Shown here piece after piece: positions 26,566 to 38,066 of a stretch of 64,000 bases of DNA. The stretch is from assembly GCF_038396675.1 (NCBI RefSeq), contig NC_088921.1:37410001-37474000 (forward strand). The letters run 5' to 3'. The position numbers and the translations under genes were made by a program. Source of the stretch: Hydra vulgaris. Lineage: Eukaryota; Cnidaria; Hydrozoa; Anthoathecata; Hydridae. Positions within the stretch are counted from its first letter, which is position 1; each line of letters begins with the position of its first letter. Below the pieces are notes generated by a model that was not told the DNA's origin, made no database searches, and saw only the letters and a program-made list of their open reading frames with translations.

Positions 26566-26869
26566 TTTGCTTTTATACCTTTTTATAATTCAAAAACAAA
26601 TTAGTTGTAAAGTAAAATATAAAAAAGTCTAGATATATTATTCCTAAAATAATTATTACTTTATTTACCCGTTTACTATATCTAATTTAGCATTAATATT
26701 TCATAATAAAATCATAAAATAGCAAAATTGTTAATCCAAGTATACTTGTTTATTTTTCAAAGTTTGTTTAAAACAAAATATTATTTCTTGTATCATGTGA
26801 TAGCTTTCTTGTTTTTTATTGGATAATACTATAGGAGCAAATAACTTTCCGCTCAAAAGCTCAACGTTG

Positions 26870-26898
26870 CACAGTGAGTCAGAAAGGTGAAAAAACAG
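26870..26898 (+). promoter_or_regulatory. Transib terminal repeat resembling a 12-RSS (left)
   Basis: Heptamer CACAGTG, 12 bases (AGTCAGAAAGGT), then GAAAAAACA. The last block matches the V(D)J nonamer ACAAAAACC at 6 of 9 positions. The copy at 30225-30253 has the same layout. Confidence 0.7.
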
Positions 26899-26994
26899 CA
26901 TAAATTATATAACTATCATATATAATTATGTGATACATCAATATTATCGTATTTTGGGTCATAAAATTTAAATTCTCCATTAAAAATAATTTTT

Positions 26995-27194
26995 ACGCGT
27001 ACCTATGACGCGTGAGGCGCGCGCATACGCGTGTAACTGTCTTTTACGCGCGTAAAATATAACCTAAATAAAAAAATCGAAGTCCTTGATCCAAAATACC
27101 ATATAAAAGAATACCACATATTTTTTAATCTAAATATTTCTTGTGCCTAAGGCTCGTACTACTTACGCGTATACGCGTTTGAGACTTTTACGCG
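26995..27194. repeat. ACGCGT/ACGCGC cluster in the Transib 3' region
   Basis: ACGCGT occurs at 26995, 27008, 27027, 27165 and 27172, with ACGCGC at about 27045 and 27189. It lies 125-325 bp inside the left terminus, in DNA otherwise poor in CpG. It is non-coding; the function is unknown. Confidence 0.6.
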
Positions 27195-27401
27195 CACAAT
27201 GACTGACTTAATTTAAAAAAATTAAATTCCTCAAACCAAAACATTTATTAATTAAAAAGAAAAACTGGTTCGAAAAATATTTTAATATTATATAATATTA
27301 AAATATATTAAAAACAAAATAAATATTTATCTTATCTAATTTTTCTTTCAAGAAATCAAAAAAAGAAAACCTAATACTAATAAAAAGGCTTTATTTCATT
27401 A

Positions 27402-29457
27402 TTACAGCATTAACAAAGATAAAACTTCAGGGGTAAGTGTTTTTCCATTTTCAACCTTGTATTTTTTAAAACAAGTGTTAGATATTACAGGATCACTCCT
27501 AATCAACAAGTATTGGTACTGGTTTTTTATAACATTCTTTCTAGATATCTTGGCTGTATGGTTTAATCTAGCTTTGCGAATTTCTTTATTTAGAGCCTCT
27601 TGTGACTCTTCAGAGAAGTAACCAATTGGCAGTTCTAATGCCTCAGATATCTGCACACCATGTTCCAAGAGTTTATGAACAGTTGGGGGAATCACATACC
27701 AGCAATAGTTTTTGAGTATAAGAGCTGTAGTTTCATAGCAATACTGGCCAAAACTTTCAGAGTTCAACTCATAACAGGAGCATACTGCTATTAGGATTGT
27801 CCTCAATCTAATAATTACATCTACTGCCACTCCCGTTATATCAGCGAAAGTTTCAGCATTTTCAAATGCTCTTCTGGCAGTGTTTCCATCGTTAGTGTTG
27901 CCAAAACTCTGTTTGGGCATATCAACTATAAGACTTAGCTCTTCTCTAAACCTCAGTTGAATGTTCGTTTTTTTACTTTTTACTAATGCTTTTTCAGCAG
28001 GGAATTTGGCAAAGTATTTTTTAATGTCTAATTTATATCCTAAATGTAAAATATATTCAAAACATCTGAGCCAGCAATACAGAGTAGAAAGACCCAAATA
28101 TAAAGCTTTTTCATTGATTGGTTTAGATCTGATCAATGCTGGGTTATTAAGTTCACTGGGCTTAGCTCCGCAAACATTACATGATTGCGAGGACAGAGTG
28201 TTAGTGAGGGCATTAACCACTTTACCATCAAACATGGTAAAATCTAGTTTGAACTTAAATGTTTGCCTGCCTCTACTTCTAACTTTACTTCAAACTTGAC
28301 TAGTCTGTTTATTTCTGCTTTTAAAAGTTTATATTCATTTCTTATCAATTCTTCCGTTTCTTTTTGATATTGGAAATGGAGGGGTCTACAGTAATGTGTA
28401 CTAGAGGGCTTTTTATTTAACCATACATTTCATGATGGTTAATTTAAGTGGAACAACAGCTGTCTGGAAAAGACTTTGTTCATTAACTTGGGCTTCACCA
28501 ATATTTGTATCAGTGTATTTTTGTTTATAGACACTTTGACTGAAGGCACCATCAAAACCACCTTTAAAATGAAGTAGACCTATAAACCTCCCCCCAATTT
28601 TAGCAAACATTCTCATAGAGTCTTGGCATTCCGTAAAAGTTAATATCCTTGTTAGAGTATGATTAAACATACCCTGTAGAGAAGTCGAAGCAGATGTTTC
28701 TGTCACAATTAAACCCTCAGGATAACATTTGTGTCTCTCATTCTTAATTTCATGAAGTGAAGGATAAATATCTGCATTATGTATTATCGATGAATTTCTA
28801 ATAATTTGATACTGTTCATCAGAAAGGTCACACTGAATTTTTAAGCTCAAGGCATCTTCGGTTTTCATTTTTATCGGAAAAGTTATCTTTTTGATTTTAT
28901 CTTTTTCAGAGTTTGTAGCACTTTTCACAAGATCAACGAAGTCTTTTTTGCTAGGATCTCTAGTGGCTTTTTTTATTGAAGCTAATGCCAATGCTTCAGC
29001 AGAATGTTCAGCCAATTTGGCAACCTTAAACAAGATAATATTTAATATTTAAGCTTGTAAACTATTTTTTTAACTGGGTTGAATTTAATTTATTTATTAA
29101 TACCTTAGATCTTCTGCTTCTATCACCTAAATCTTCCCAGTTCTTGCACTTTCTACCTGAACCTGATGCAACATTTTTTTTGTTAACAGTAATATCTTTG
29201 TTTAACCAAGTTCGCTCGTGTTCTAAAAGTCTAGAGAAGGTTTTTGCATACTTCCGCAACTTTGATCGGAATTTACATTTAAATATTATTAGAGTTTTCT
29301 TTAGATTTATCATTTCAGGTTTTTCAATACTTTCATAGTATAGACCCTCCAGTCTACAAAACTCACGTAGAAGAGTCTCGAGTAAGTTATCATGATTAAT
29401 TCCTAACTCTTGAATTATAGGAACTAAATGTATTCTTTTCATGTTGAATGTAAGCAA
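27402..29457 (-). pseudogene. Transib transposase (RAG1 core-related)
   Basis: Exon 1 runs 29457 to 29104 (MLTFNMKRIHL ... WEDLGDRSRRSK). Intron 29103-29025 has GTATTA/TTTAAG borders. Exon 2 resumes VAKLAEHSAEALALASIKKA, then SLKIQCDLSDEQYQIIR and IYPSLHEI. D1 is in KGGFDGAFSQSVYKQ (near 28570), followed by KKPSSTHYCRPLHFQYQKE. D2 is in MFDGKVVNALT, beside a CNVCG zinc knuckle; the C-terminus has E in FSEESQEALNKEIRKAR, then LLIRSDPVIS. Two compensating frameshifts bracket about 28280-28440, so the copy is probably inactive though otherwise open. Motif order matches Transib proteins, the relatives of the RAG1 core; no RAG2-like gene is present. Confidence 0.9.
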
Positions 29458-30224
29458 TGAACTATTTTAAGTTATTTTATACACAAGGTTAAAACAATTT
29501 TAAAACGTGCACTATGCCATCAAACGTTGCATATATTGGTTTTTGAGGTTTGATAATTAGCACCATCTGCATGAGCATGAGTTTTTTTACTAATAGGAAC
29601 TAAATGTATAACTTGTGTAATAAATGAAAGCAATGAACTAATATTCGCTACTTTATACGGCAAGTTTTAATTAAAAACGAAAAAAAAAACACAAAAAAAC
29701 CGAAGTATTTGAAAGGTCTTATTTTAATTGAGGCAAGTTTGGGCAAATGATTTTTATTTTTTCTGCTTTCATATATACCTATTAATGGGAAAATATTAAA
29801 ACTACGATGGAATCTAGTGGAATCGTTTAGTTTTTAAACTAAACTCATAATTAAACTAATTTAAAAAAAATCAATTTATGACACATTTTTGAGATCTCAG
29901 TAATGAAAAACTAAAAACTAAATTTATTGTCAAAAATGTTGTTAGTAGTTGCCAAACATCTTAAACATATGACTTCAAATTAAATTTTGAACTGTTTTTA
30001 CCCATGTCAATCTTAAAAGAGTGACACTAGAAAGCGAGATTTTTTTGAACGAGTTTTCCGATAAATAAAATAAAATAAATAAGTCTCGGAAAAAGACGTA
30101 TAAATTGGTGAAATCTTGAAAATTGTTCACAAAAAAGTTAATTATTGACTTTTAGTGGTATTTAGTAACATAATAATTAAATTAATTAATTTCCAGCAAT
30201 ACTTTTTTTATGGGGGGTTTTTTG

Positions 30225-30253
30225 CCGTTTTTTATGGATTTTGACTCACTGTG
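30225..30253 (-). promoter_or_regulatory. Transib terminal repeat resembling a 12-RSS (right)
   Basis: On the minus strand: heptamer CACAGTG, 12 bases (AGTCAAAATCCA), then TAAAAAACG, again 6 of 9 with the V(D)J nonamer. The A-block plus a following GC is conserved between the two ends, while the spacer outside AGTCA is not. Confidence 0.7.
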
Positions 30254-30388
30254 CGTTGTTGAGCTTTTATTTCCTCCAACTTTTATTATAATTTTTCGCC
30301 AACTTTTTTAATATTACAGTGTGCGCATGCGTGAAGTCGCTTTCCGCGCGGAAAGTTTAAAAAAAGCTGAATGGGAGAATAGCCTTAA

Positions 30389-31048
30389 ATCAAAAGCTTG
30401 CTTTTTTGTTTTTAATTTTTGTTATTTAAAATGCAAAACAAAACAATATCTTTCTTTTTAAAAAAATCTTCTTTTTCCAAAAATGTTTTACTTTGTATTT
30501 TAGAAAAATCGAAAAAAATTAAATTAAAAAAATATATAGTGTCCTTGGTAGGAATGAAACTAGTTCCTAGTAGAAATTTTAAAAGCAGAAAAAAGTTAGT
30601 AGGAAGTTCCTTGCAATTTTAGAATAAACTAAAAATCTTTCTGAGAGGAAAATTGTGCAAAATATTTTTTTAATTTACTCTTTTTGAAGTTTTGATGTCA
30701 ACCAGATTATATACTAAAGTTACGCCAGACGTTTTAAAATTCTTATTAGGTAAATATTCTATCCAGCGTGTTTAATTTCCTTTATTTCTGGGAAATCTAT
30801 AAATTTTTAAAATCGTTTCTCAATCGTTTGACTTCTATAATGATACATAACTCATACATAACTCAAAAATTTGATCCTTTTTATATTTTATATACTTTAT
30901 ATATAATATTCAATAATATTTTATATCATAATATACATTTAAAAATTATAAATGTTAAAATTTTTAATATGATACGCTCTCTCCCAACTACGCGGGTGTG
31001 TAGCGGAACTCAAGTCAAAAATAGTTATCTATTTTGGGTGAGTTAGTT
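30389..31048. other. AT-rich spacer, nothing recognised
   Basis: Contains short AT-biased ORFs only. No motif or terminal repeat was identified. Confidence 0.5.
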
Positions 31049-32074
31049 GGTCATCCATAAATGATGTTAGTGTTTTTTCTTAATTTTTCGACTCCCCTCC
31101 CCCCTTTGTCAAACTGTCAATAGGTAGTGAATGCTATCGACGAATTGAAACAATAGGTAGTGAATGATATCGACGCTCTAAAAGGATATCGTATTCTTGA
31201 GGTACAATCAAATTTGTTGCGTCAACTTCATTTTCATCTAACCATTCAGCAGTTTCCAAACTCTTCTGCAAGGCAATGAGTGCCAAATTCTGTCTGACGC
31301 TTGGCAGCGATACGAACAGGTTGGATCCTTTTGATTAGAGGGAGTGTTATAGCTGAAGAACGGATAGAGGTGTGCTTTTTCAACATAGCTTGAGAGGCAA
31401 AGTAGATATTGCACTTTTTACATATTCTATCAGCTAGGCAGACTGAATTGATGGACAAAACGCATCATACGGCAAAATTGGAAATCCTTTGGCAGTACGA
31501 GGAAGAATACTTTCAATGTTTGATACGATGAGCATAAAGACGGATGATGGAAACAATTCTTTTGCTCCTTCTGAGACATCTACTGCTTTGAGCCCGTCTC
31601 TCGTTTGGTTGACAGGGACAGGTGGCGGAAGAAATCTTGCTATAATTAGAATAAAGTAAGAGCTTCTAAGAGTCCGACAACAAGAACGGTTTTCACATTT
31701 CACAATTTGAGTAAAATATTGACTTGTACGAAGATGATTGGCAATCCAACGTTGATCTTGTAATAAAAGACTTCTTGATCTAGCTCTAATTTGTCTGGAT
31801 CAATATACTCTGCAATGGTTGGATAACCGTCAACTTGTAGATCAGACCAAATATCAGCCAAAGACTGTCCAGCAAAACCAAAGTTCTGTTTTTATAAATT
31901 TTCATCTACTGTCCTCCTGATTTAAAATGATATGTTGGTTAATATAGGTTAAAATTATATTAATATTTTTACAAATTAACTTTTGTTAATGTAATTACCT
32001 TGAGAATTAAGATGAGTTCCGTTATGTTCGAGCGGAAGAATCACCCCAGATAGTTCTTTACTTAGAGGTGCCAT

Positions 32075-32130
32075 TCAGGCCGCAGTGCATTCAACATTCG
32101 CTCAGCTCTGTTAAATGCACTGCGGCCTGG
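32075..32130. repeat. Inverted duplication inside coding sequence
   Basis: 32075-32091 (TCAGGCCGCAGTGCATT) pairs with 32114-32130, 16 of 17 bases, over a 22-base spacer. In the minus-strand frame the insert lies between AFNRAERM and MAPLSKELSG and shifts the frame. Confidence 0.8.
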
Positions 32131-33092
32131 AGCGTTCGTCATGATGAAAAGAGCGTCAAGGTTATTCTTCAAGAAATGGTGAATCCTGATTTCAATTACT
32201 TTCTGGTATATGAGATTTTTGTTGGGTCGACGCCATCGACGCTGAACACAACGATAGGCTTAACCATATTAGTTTGAGGATCTCTGGTAATAGAGTCGAA
32301 TTCTTTAATATCTAAGAGCCGCTGAAAGTCTAATCCATGAGCGAAGGCGGTCGAGGATGCGTATTTTCCTGATCAAACAGCAATGTAGGTAGGTCTAGAA
32401 TAAGTAACAGCATCTGCTTTTCCGAGACCATCTTTTTTGATCGTAATTCCAGCGTATACAGATAGTATAAGCTTGTGTTTAGCAGCCACAACCCAGTCGT
32501 GGTCAGGGAGAGTTACCCGGTACTCCAAATGCATCAACAACGGCACCTATTTTTTGGCTGCTGTGATTCATTTTGGCACTCTAGCCTTGTCGTCTTGGCT
32601 AATAAAACACATTTCATCTGGCCCTAAAGTAGAACAAACTTCTTCCACATATTTTATAGTTGAACTGCAAAAGAGTCCGTCAACATGTTTTAAATGAGAT
32701 TCATTCTGAGGACTGATCAATCTAACAGGGACTGTTTTGACGTGCCTTTTGCCATCTAATGTTCCCTAACTTCTCGGATGTAGACGAGTAAAGAGGGCGT
32801 TCTTGCTGATTGCAAATCCAATTTTGTTTATCTCGGATGTCAATTCGTCGAGAGTTTTAATGCTCTAAATAATAAAGAAATATATTTGGATATAATTAAC
32901 TTTTTTACAGAAAATGGGATTTATTTCGTAAATTATATTCAAATCAAATATTGAAATTAGTTGTTTACATTTCAAGGATATTTACAATAGTGCAAATACT
33001 AATTAAGAGTAAAATTCTAACAAATACTGACCGACGTCTTTCTTCAGCGGACGAACCATGGAGAGCAATATCCATAATCGCCTTCAAAAGAA

Positions 33093-33146
33093 GAGGTTGA
33101 TCTACTTCTAATGACGGTCGACCGTCATTAGAAGTAGATCAACCTC
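33093..33146. repeat. Perfect 54-bp palindrome inside coding sequence
   Basis: 27 bases ending GACGGTC (33093-33119) are the exact reverse complement of 33120-33146, with no spacer. It separates HPEVKEKLM from DQPLLLKAIMDI in the minus-strand gene and breaks the frame. Confidence 0.92.
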
Positions 33147-34433
33147 ATTAGTTTTTCTTTGACTTCTGGATGCTCTAAGCAGATTTCCTCCATTCTAGCT
33201 TTTTTCAGCTCTCTAGTTTTCTTCTATTGAGCTTGATCATAACTTTTTTGGACAGTTTTTTACATTCTTTTTCAAATTATTCTCTTCAGCTTCAGCAATG
33301 AACCCACTTCTCTTTTTAGTCTTCAGCCCAGCAACTTCACAATTTAAAGCTGCAATCTCAGAATTGAGTCGATCTTGAGCCACTGTTCTTGCATTTTTTT
33401 GATTTTTCGTGTTCAACAAACTCAAAGTTAATGCACTTTGTTGATCATCAATAACAGATCGCTCATTGGTGGGCTCAAAAAACAGTGATGAACTCTTGTC
33501 AAATTCAAGTAGATTATACGTAGGGGCAGACTGTTTTGAAGTACTGGCCCAAAATGATAATTGCTCTTAAACTACATTGCCTTTTCATTAAATAAATTGA
33601 TTAAATACATTACTCTTGATTCAAGATCCTTATGCACCAGTTTCTCTTCTTTTTATGAATTACATATACTATGAACTTCTTTCTGGATATTAGCCTTTTT
33701 TTTATCGGGATGAGCATTTCCATACGAGACCATCAATAAGTTAAGTAATGCGGTTTTATCCATGTTTTAATATTGATTTATTAGTATTGTGTACATCACA
33801 ATCAGAATAAGATTTTGCTCATCGTTAGCGCAAGCTTTTTAAAAGAGTTTCTTCAACCCGCTAGGGAGAAATTAGCGTTTCGAATTTTCAATAGACTTAA
33901 TGTGTTTGCGTTGCATCACGTTTTACAATCAACTAAGGAGCAGTTAGAGTTCCGTATTTGAAATAACGTCAATTTAATTTCAAAAAATGACAAATTTATG
34001 AGTTTACTTTGAACCACATTATATAATCCGCTCGGGAGCAAATAACGTCTGTGAATTTTATATACAAAGAGTTAATATTTCTAACATAATTTGATTCGCA
34101 GTCAAATGGTAATATATTAATAAAACGATAGTAATTATTTAATGTCTCTGGAAAACATATTATATTAATTTATAATATTATATTATAAATAATTTAATAA
34201 AATATCAAATTCCCCGCAGTCAATATTAATTTCCCCACAAACAAAACATCATTTCTATACCATTTAGTAGATGTAAATACCGTTAAAATCTGCTCATTAA
34301 AACTTAAAAAATAATTTAGATTGACATCATTTTAGCCTCAAAACCTCCTCCCCATTGTCAATTAGTGTCAAACTTTCCAGCACTCCCTCTCCCCCCCCCC
34401 CCATATATTTACTGACATCATTTATGGATGACC

Positions 34434-35565
34434 CTTTGTAGGATGTCTAAGGTGGTTTTTTTCATGAAATTTGGCAGGTGGCAAAAAAAAAAGATTTTTG
34501 CTGATGTCTGAATACATTATAAAATGGTCTCAACATTCCTTCAATGCATATCTGATGGACAAACAGTAAGAAAGTTTTAAGCAACAATAAATTCATTATA
34601 AACGAAACTTTACAAAAGAAATTTTCGTGGAGAATTAAAGTTAAACTAGTAATCAAAAATATCTATGTTAATACTATTTTCTGAAAAAAATTACACAGCA
34701 AATCATTTTCATATCACATACTCTTAAAAATAATAAAAAAAGCGTGGCACAAAAATTGCACGAAGAAAATAATTCGTTAAGGTCGGATTTACTCGCACCT
34801 TAATAAACACCTTTCACCATTTTTAAAAAAAAAAATGATGAAAGGTGTTTATTTAGGTACACCTTTCACCATTTTTCAAAACCCGTAAAAAACATGGGTT
34901 TTTCAGAGAAGCATTTCATTGTTCTGATTGAAGTATTTCCGTAACATAATCAACTTGGCTTAGCTACAATTTTGAATAAGTTTTCGAAAAGCCTCATTTT
35001 GACTACTTGCTGGGTTGCCGAGAGCCGTTACGCCGTCGGAGACAGCAACCCTAATTGGAGCCCTTATTTATCAAAAATTCCCTATATTATAGATGAAAGA
35101 CCTTTTTTTTAGGTACCTTCTTTTCATTTGGTGCCCCTTTGATATCTGCCGCCCGGGACAAACTGTCTTATCCCCCCCCCCCTCCCTCCTTCCTCTTGGC
35201 TGCACTTACTACTTGTAATCACCATATTTTGTTTAAATTATTTTTCTATTTTGCATGATAAAAGAAACTTTTATGCATAAATAGTTTTTGCATGAAAAGA
35301 AATGTATATAACAAATAGAAAGGGAACAAAAAAACTGAGCTGACAGTAGCAATTGCTACACTTGCTTCAGCATACGCTCCTGTTGTTTTTAAAAGTTGCT
35401 TTTATAAATATCATTTACTATTGTTAGCTTTTTAAAAAGTTTATTTTGTTTCAAAAAAAAAAATATATAGAGACAAAAAAACTTTCTTATTAATTTAAAA
35501 ATTTAATTTAATAATAAAGTTAAAACTCAATCCCCGCAGTATAATTACATCTTGTATTAGATTTA
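34434..35565. other. Unassigned region with a short hairpin and a dispersed repeat
   Basis: 34802-34853 is a hairpin (AATAAACACCTTTCA pairs with TGAAAGGTGTTTATT across an A-run). 35391-35565 matches 63219-63440 (TTTTTAAAAGTTGCTTTTAT, later CTCAATCCCCGCAGTATA), so a repeat family lies here that the Tigger element then interrupted. C-rich tracts occur near 34390 and 35175. No gene. Confidence 0.5.
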
Positions 35566-35977
35566 CAGTCAACTCTCAGTATCTCGAACATTAAGAGGAC
35601 CTGAAAAGATCTAGATATCAAGAGTTCAAGATATCAAGACAAGGGTTGAAAATAAGTTTAAACGCCCAATTTTCATTAAAAAAACAAGTTATTTTTCTGA
35701 CAAAAATCATTTACAACAACAACTATAACTGTTGGAAAAAATCAGTTATCTGATATTGCTTCAAGTTATCCACCTTTTCCGTCTTCATTAACTCCTCAAG
35801 TTTTAATGCTAGAGATTGTATTTCATTTCCGTAGTTTGAGCTGTTTTGCAAAGCATTTTGAATCGTTTCAAAACCATTTTCTAAATAAATATCAGATGGG
35901 CGTGGCGGGGCTTCGACGTCGCAACCTTCTTTAAAGCTATCTTTAACTTCATTTTCGTTCTTTTCAAAATTAGGGTC

Positions 35978-36690
35978 TCAAATCTGAGCAATGATTTTAG
36001 CATCAGTAGCAAGTGAATTGGTGCTTACTACATTGTAATCTAAACCAATGTAAGATTCCGCTGAGAAATCTTCTTGTACGGCACTAGGATCTAACTCTCG
36101 CAAACAATCAAGATTTTTGGTCAAAGATTCAAAAGAATGATCATCAGCTTCTTCAACACTCTTGTTTGCTTTGCTTACCAGCTTTTTTAAAGCAGTTGAT
36201 AACAGCCCCCTTAAATACAGTATTCCATAAAGAAACAAGATTTTTCATTGCTTGATGTGTAGAAATTTTTTGGTAGGGATTCGTTAATATCGATAGCCTT
36301 GGTACACAAACGCACAATTTGTGACAATAGTGAGCTTTAAGACTTCGTATTACGCCTTTATTCATGTGTTGAAGGACAGATGGAATTAGGGGAAAGAAAT
36401 ATCAGGTTGATGTTGCTTAGCCCTTCAATGTGCGGATATTCAGAACAGTTATCCACTTGAGTGCTACTATTCTGTCTTGAGCACTAAAAGATGAGTCAAG
36501 CTTATTTATCCGTTCTGCAAAAAGTTTTCTGGTCATCCGACTGTTTAGCTAATTTTTATATGCGCAAGGAAGTCGTTTAATGTGCTTAAAACATTGTGGG
36601 TTTTAAAATTTTCCAGTAACAAACATAGGTAATTTTACTCCCGTTGCACTCCCTACTGCCATGTCTGTTAGTTTGACTTTTTTATAAGAA
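35978..36690 (-). pseudogene. Tigger/CENPB-like DDE transposase remnant
   Basis: Read from 36690: VKLTDMAVGSATGVKLPMFV, then NPQCFKHIKRLPCAYKN, and LFAERINKLDSSFSAQDRIV. After a gap, DNCSEYPHIEGLSNINLIFL (the region with the second catalytic Asp) and MNKGVIRSLKAHYCHKL follow. The C-terminal part is STHQAMKNLVSLWNTVFKGA and INCFKKAG. This is the DDE domain of the CENPB/jerky/Tigger group of pogo transposases. Stops and frameshifts separate the pieces and the N-terminal DNA-binding half is absent, so it is dead. Confidence 0.78.
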
Positions 36691-36933
36691 AAATACTTTT
36701 CAGAAATTCAATTCATAAAAAAAATTGTATATAAAAATTGATTTTTTAAAAACTTCATGGCAATACTATTGGAAAATTGGATTTTTAAAAAGTTTATTGT
36801 TATTAAAACATTTCTTTAAAAATTGCTGAAAAAATGTCAAAAAGTTTGAAATAACGTGAGAAAATTGCCCTGTGTACCAAAATTTTGTTCGAGATACCAA
36901 AAAGTTTAAGGAATAAGGTTCAAGATATCGAAA

Positions 36934-37044
36934 GGATTTTAGCCTAAATAAGTACGTCATGTCTATTGGACCGCAAAAAGTTCGAGATCATCTCGATCTT
37001 TTTGCGGTCCAATAGACATGACGTACTTATTTAGGCTAAAATCC
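36934..37044. repeat. Perfect 47-bp inverted repeat, 17-base loop
   Basis: 36934-36980 (GGATTTTAGCCTAAATAAGT ... CCGCAAAAAG) is exactly reverse-complementary to 36998-37044. The loop TTCGAGATCATCTCGAT is itself nearly palindromic. It sits where the right end of the Tigger element would be expected. Confidence 0.92.
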
Positions 37045-37648
37045 CTAGGGAGTTTTGTCACGTGACATTTTATCGCGGAAAAAAATCGTTAATGTATTTT
37101 TGAAAAACTTCGTCCAAAAAACGCCAGAAATGATTTTATGTAGGTGTTGAAGAATAAAAACCCACCCATGAAATCAAATAGTATATACGTACATGTAGAT
37201 GTTTTTTTTTTTAGAAAAGGTTGTACTACAATAATTTGTTTGGGGACGACGTTTTGGTTTAGAATTGATAAAGTTATTTAGTTTTAAATCTTTCAGTTTT
37301 GTTAAAATACAAGTAAGTTAAAATAACTCTTTCGTCCCCACGTAAAAACAAATTCTTCAACTATTTATTTATTAAGTGAATAAGTTTTTCTTTTTTTTTT
37401 TGTAGTCTTATAGGGTGGGTTTTTTGTTTTCTAAGTAAAGATTATTATAATTTCCCCCGTCTTTAGATATTTGGTAAATTTGCCGTTTCTTCTTTTACTT
37501 GACTGAAGATTTTTGCACACGTTGAATTCAATATTTTATATAGCTGAGATTTTATTATAAATTTTTACTAAAGGTATTCTAAAGTGAGTTTGTTTTGTGT
37601 TGTTAATGTGGTTTTTGCTAACCATTTGGTAATTGAATCACAGCAGTT
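37045..37648. other. Non-coding, possible left part of an inserted element
   Basis: Begins TAGGGAGTTTTGTCACGTGAC. TAGGGAGTTT recurs inverted at about 43220-43229, suggesting but not proving the ends of an insertion that carries the 38067-41370 gene. No ORF here. Confidence 0.3.
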
Positions 37649-37982
<334 letters not shown>

Positions 37983-38066
37983 AGTAAAAGACTTAAAATA
38001 ATATATTTATATGTTTATATATTTTTTCGAATTGATGACTGGAAAATCTTTATTTATTTAGATAAA

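Larger units (their letters stand above)
26870..30253 (-). mobile_element. Transib (RAG1-related) transposon, complete with CGTTG target duplication
   Basis: Both termini read CACAGTGAGTCA inward (26870 and, inverted, 30253). The flanking 5-mers are identical: CGTTG at 26865-26869 and CGTTG at 30254-30258. A 5-bp GC-rich duplication and a CAC(A/T)GTG terminus are the hallmarks of Transib. The 3384-bp element carries one spliced transposase gene on the minus strand. It interrupts the 3' part of a Harbinger element, whose sequence resumes across the duplication. Confidence 0.93.
23897..30385. mobile_element. PIF/Harbinger element split by a Transib insertion
   Basis: The left end AGGCCGTTCTCCATTCAG (23897) and the right end (inverted from 30385) AGGCTATTCTCCCATTCAG match. 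TAA lies directly outside both (23894-23896 and 30386-30388), the 3-bp TWA target duplication expected of PIF/Harbinger. Inside are the two genes such elements carry: a transposase on the plus strand and a MADF (Myb/SANT-like) accessory gene on the minus strand, convergent. Without the Transib insert it would be about 3.1 kb. Confidence 0.85.
31240..33763 (-). pseudogene. Decayed DDE-like transposase of an unnamed invertebrate family
   Basis: From 33763: MDKTALLNLLMVSYGNAHPD, then a coiled-coil lead (LNSEIAALNCEVAGLKTKKR). Next are LLLKAIMDIALHGSSAEERR, SQDDKARVP, HDWVVAAKHKLIPSVYAGI, TYSGPTYIAVR and FSHGLDFQRLLEIKEFDS. The core has VVFSVDG, then (frameshift) YQKVIEI and NLDALFIMTNAPGRSAFN, with a likely catalytic Asp in VDG. 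The C-terminus holds WIANHLRTSQYFTQIVKCEN, ARFLPPPVPVNQT, LPYDAFCPS and a CxxC-H zinc-finger-like CKKCNIYFAS. I know this as a family repeated in aphids, ticks and cnidarians. Several stops and two inverted duplications make it non-functional. Confidence 0.65.
31049..34433. mobile_element. DNA transposon with GGTCATCCATAAATGATGT termini, unnamed family
   Basis: GGTCATCCATAAATGATGT at 31049 is repeated inverted, ending at 34433, with a further loosely matched C/G-rich stretch inside each end. The 3.4-kb unit contains one decayed gene on the minus strand. The target-site duplication is not evident, so the superfamily is left open. Confidence 0.7.

Noticed and set aside
30419..30622. Small ORF with Lys-rich peptide
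   Set aside because: AT-biased composition, no motif, no neighbouring signals; probably chance.
31049..34433. piggyBac or Kolobok assignment from the terminal repeat
   Set aside because: No TTAA at the borders and no family-specific motifs; left unnamed.
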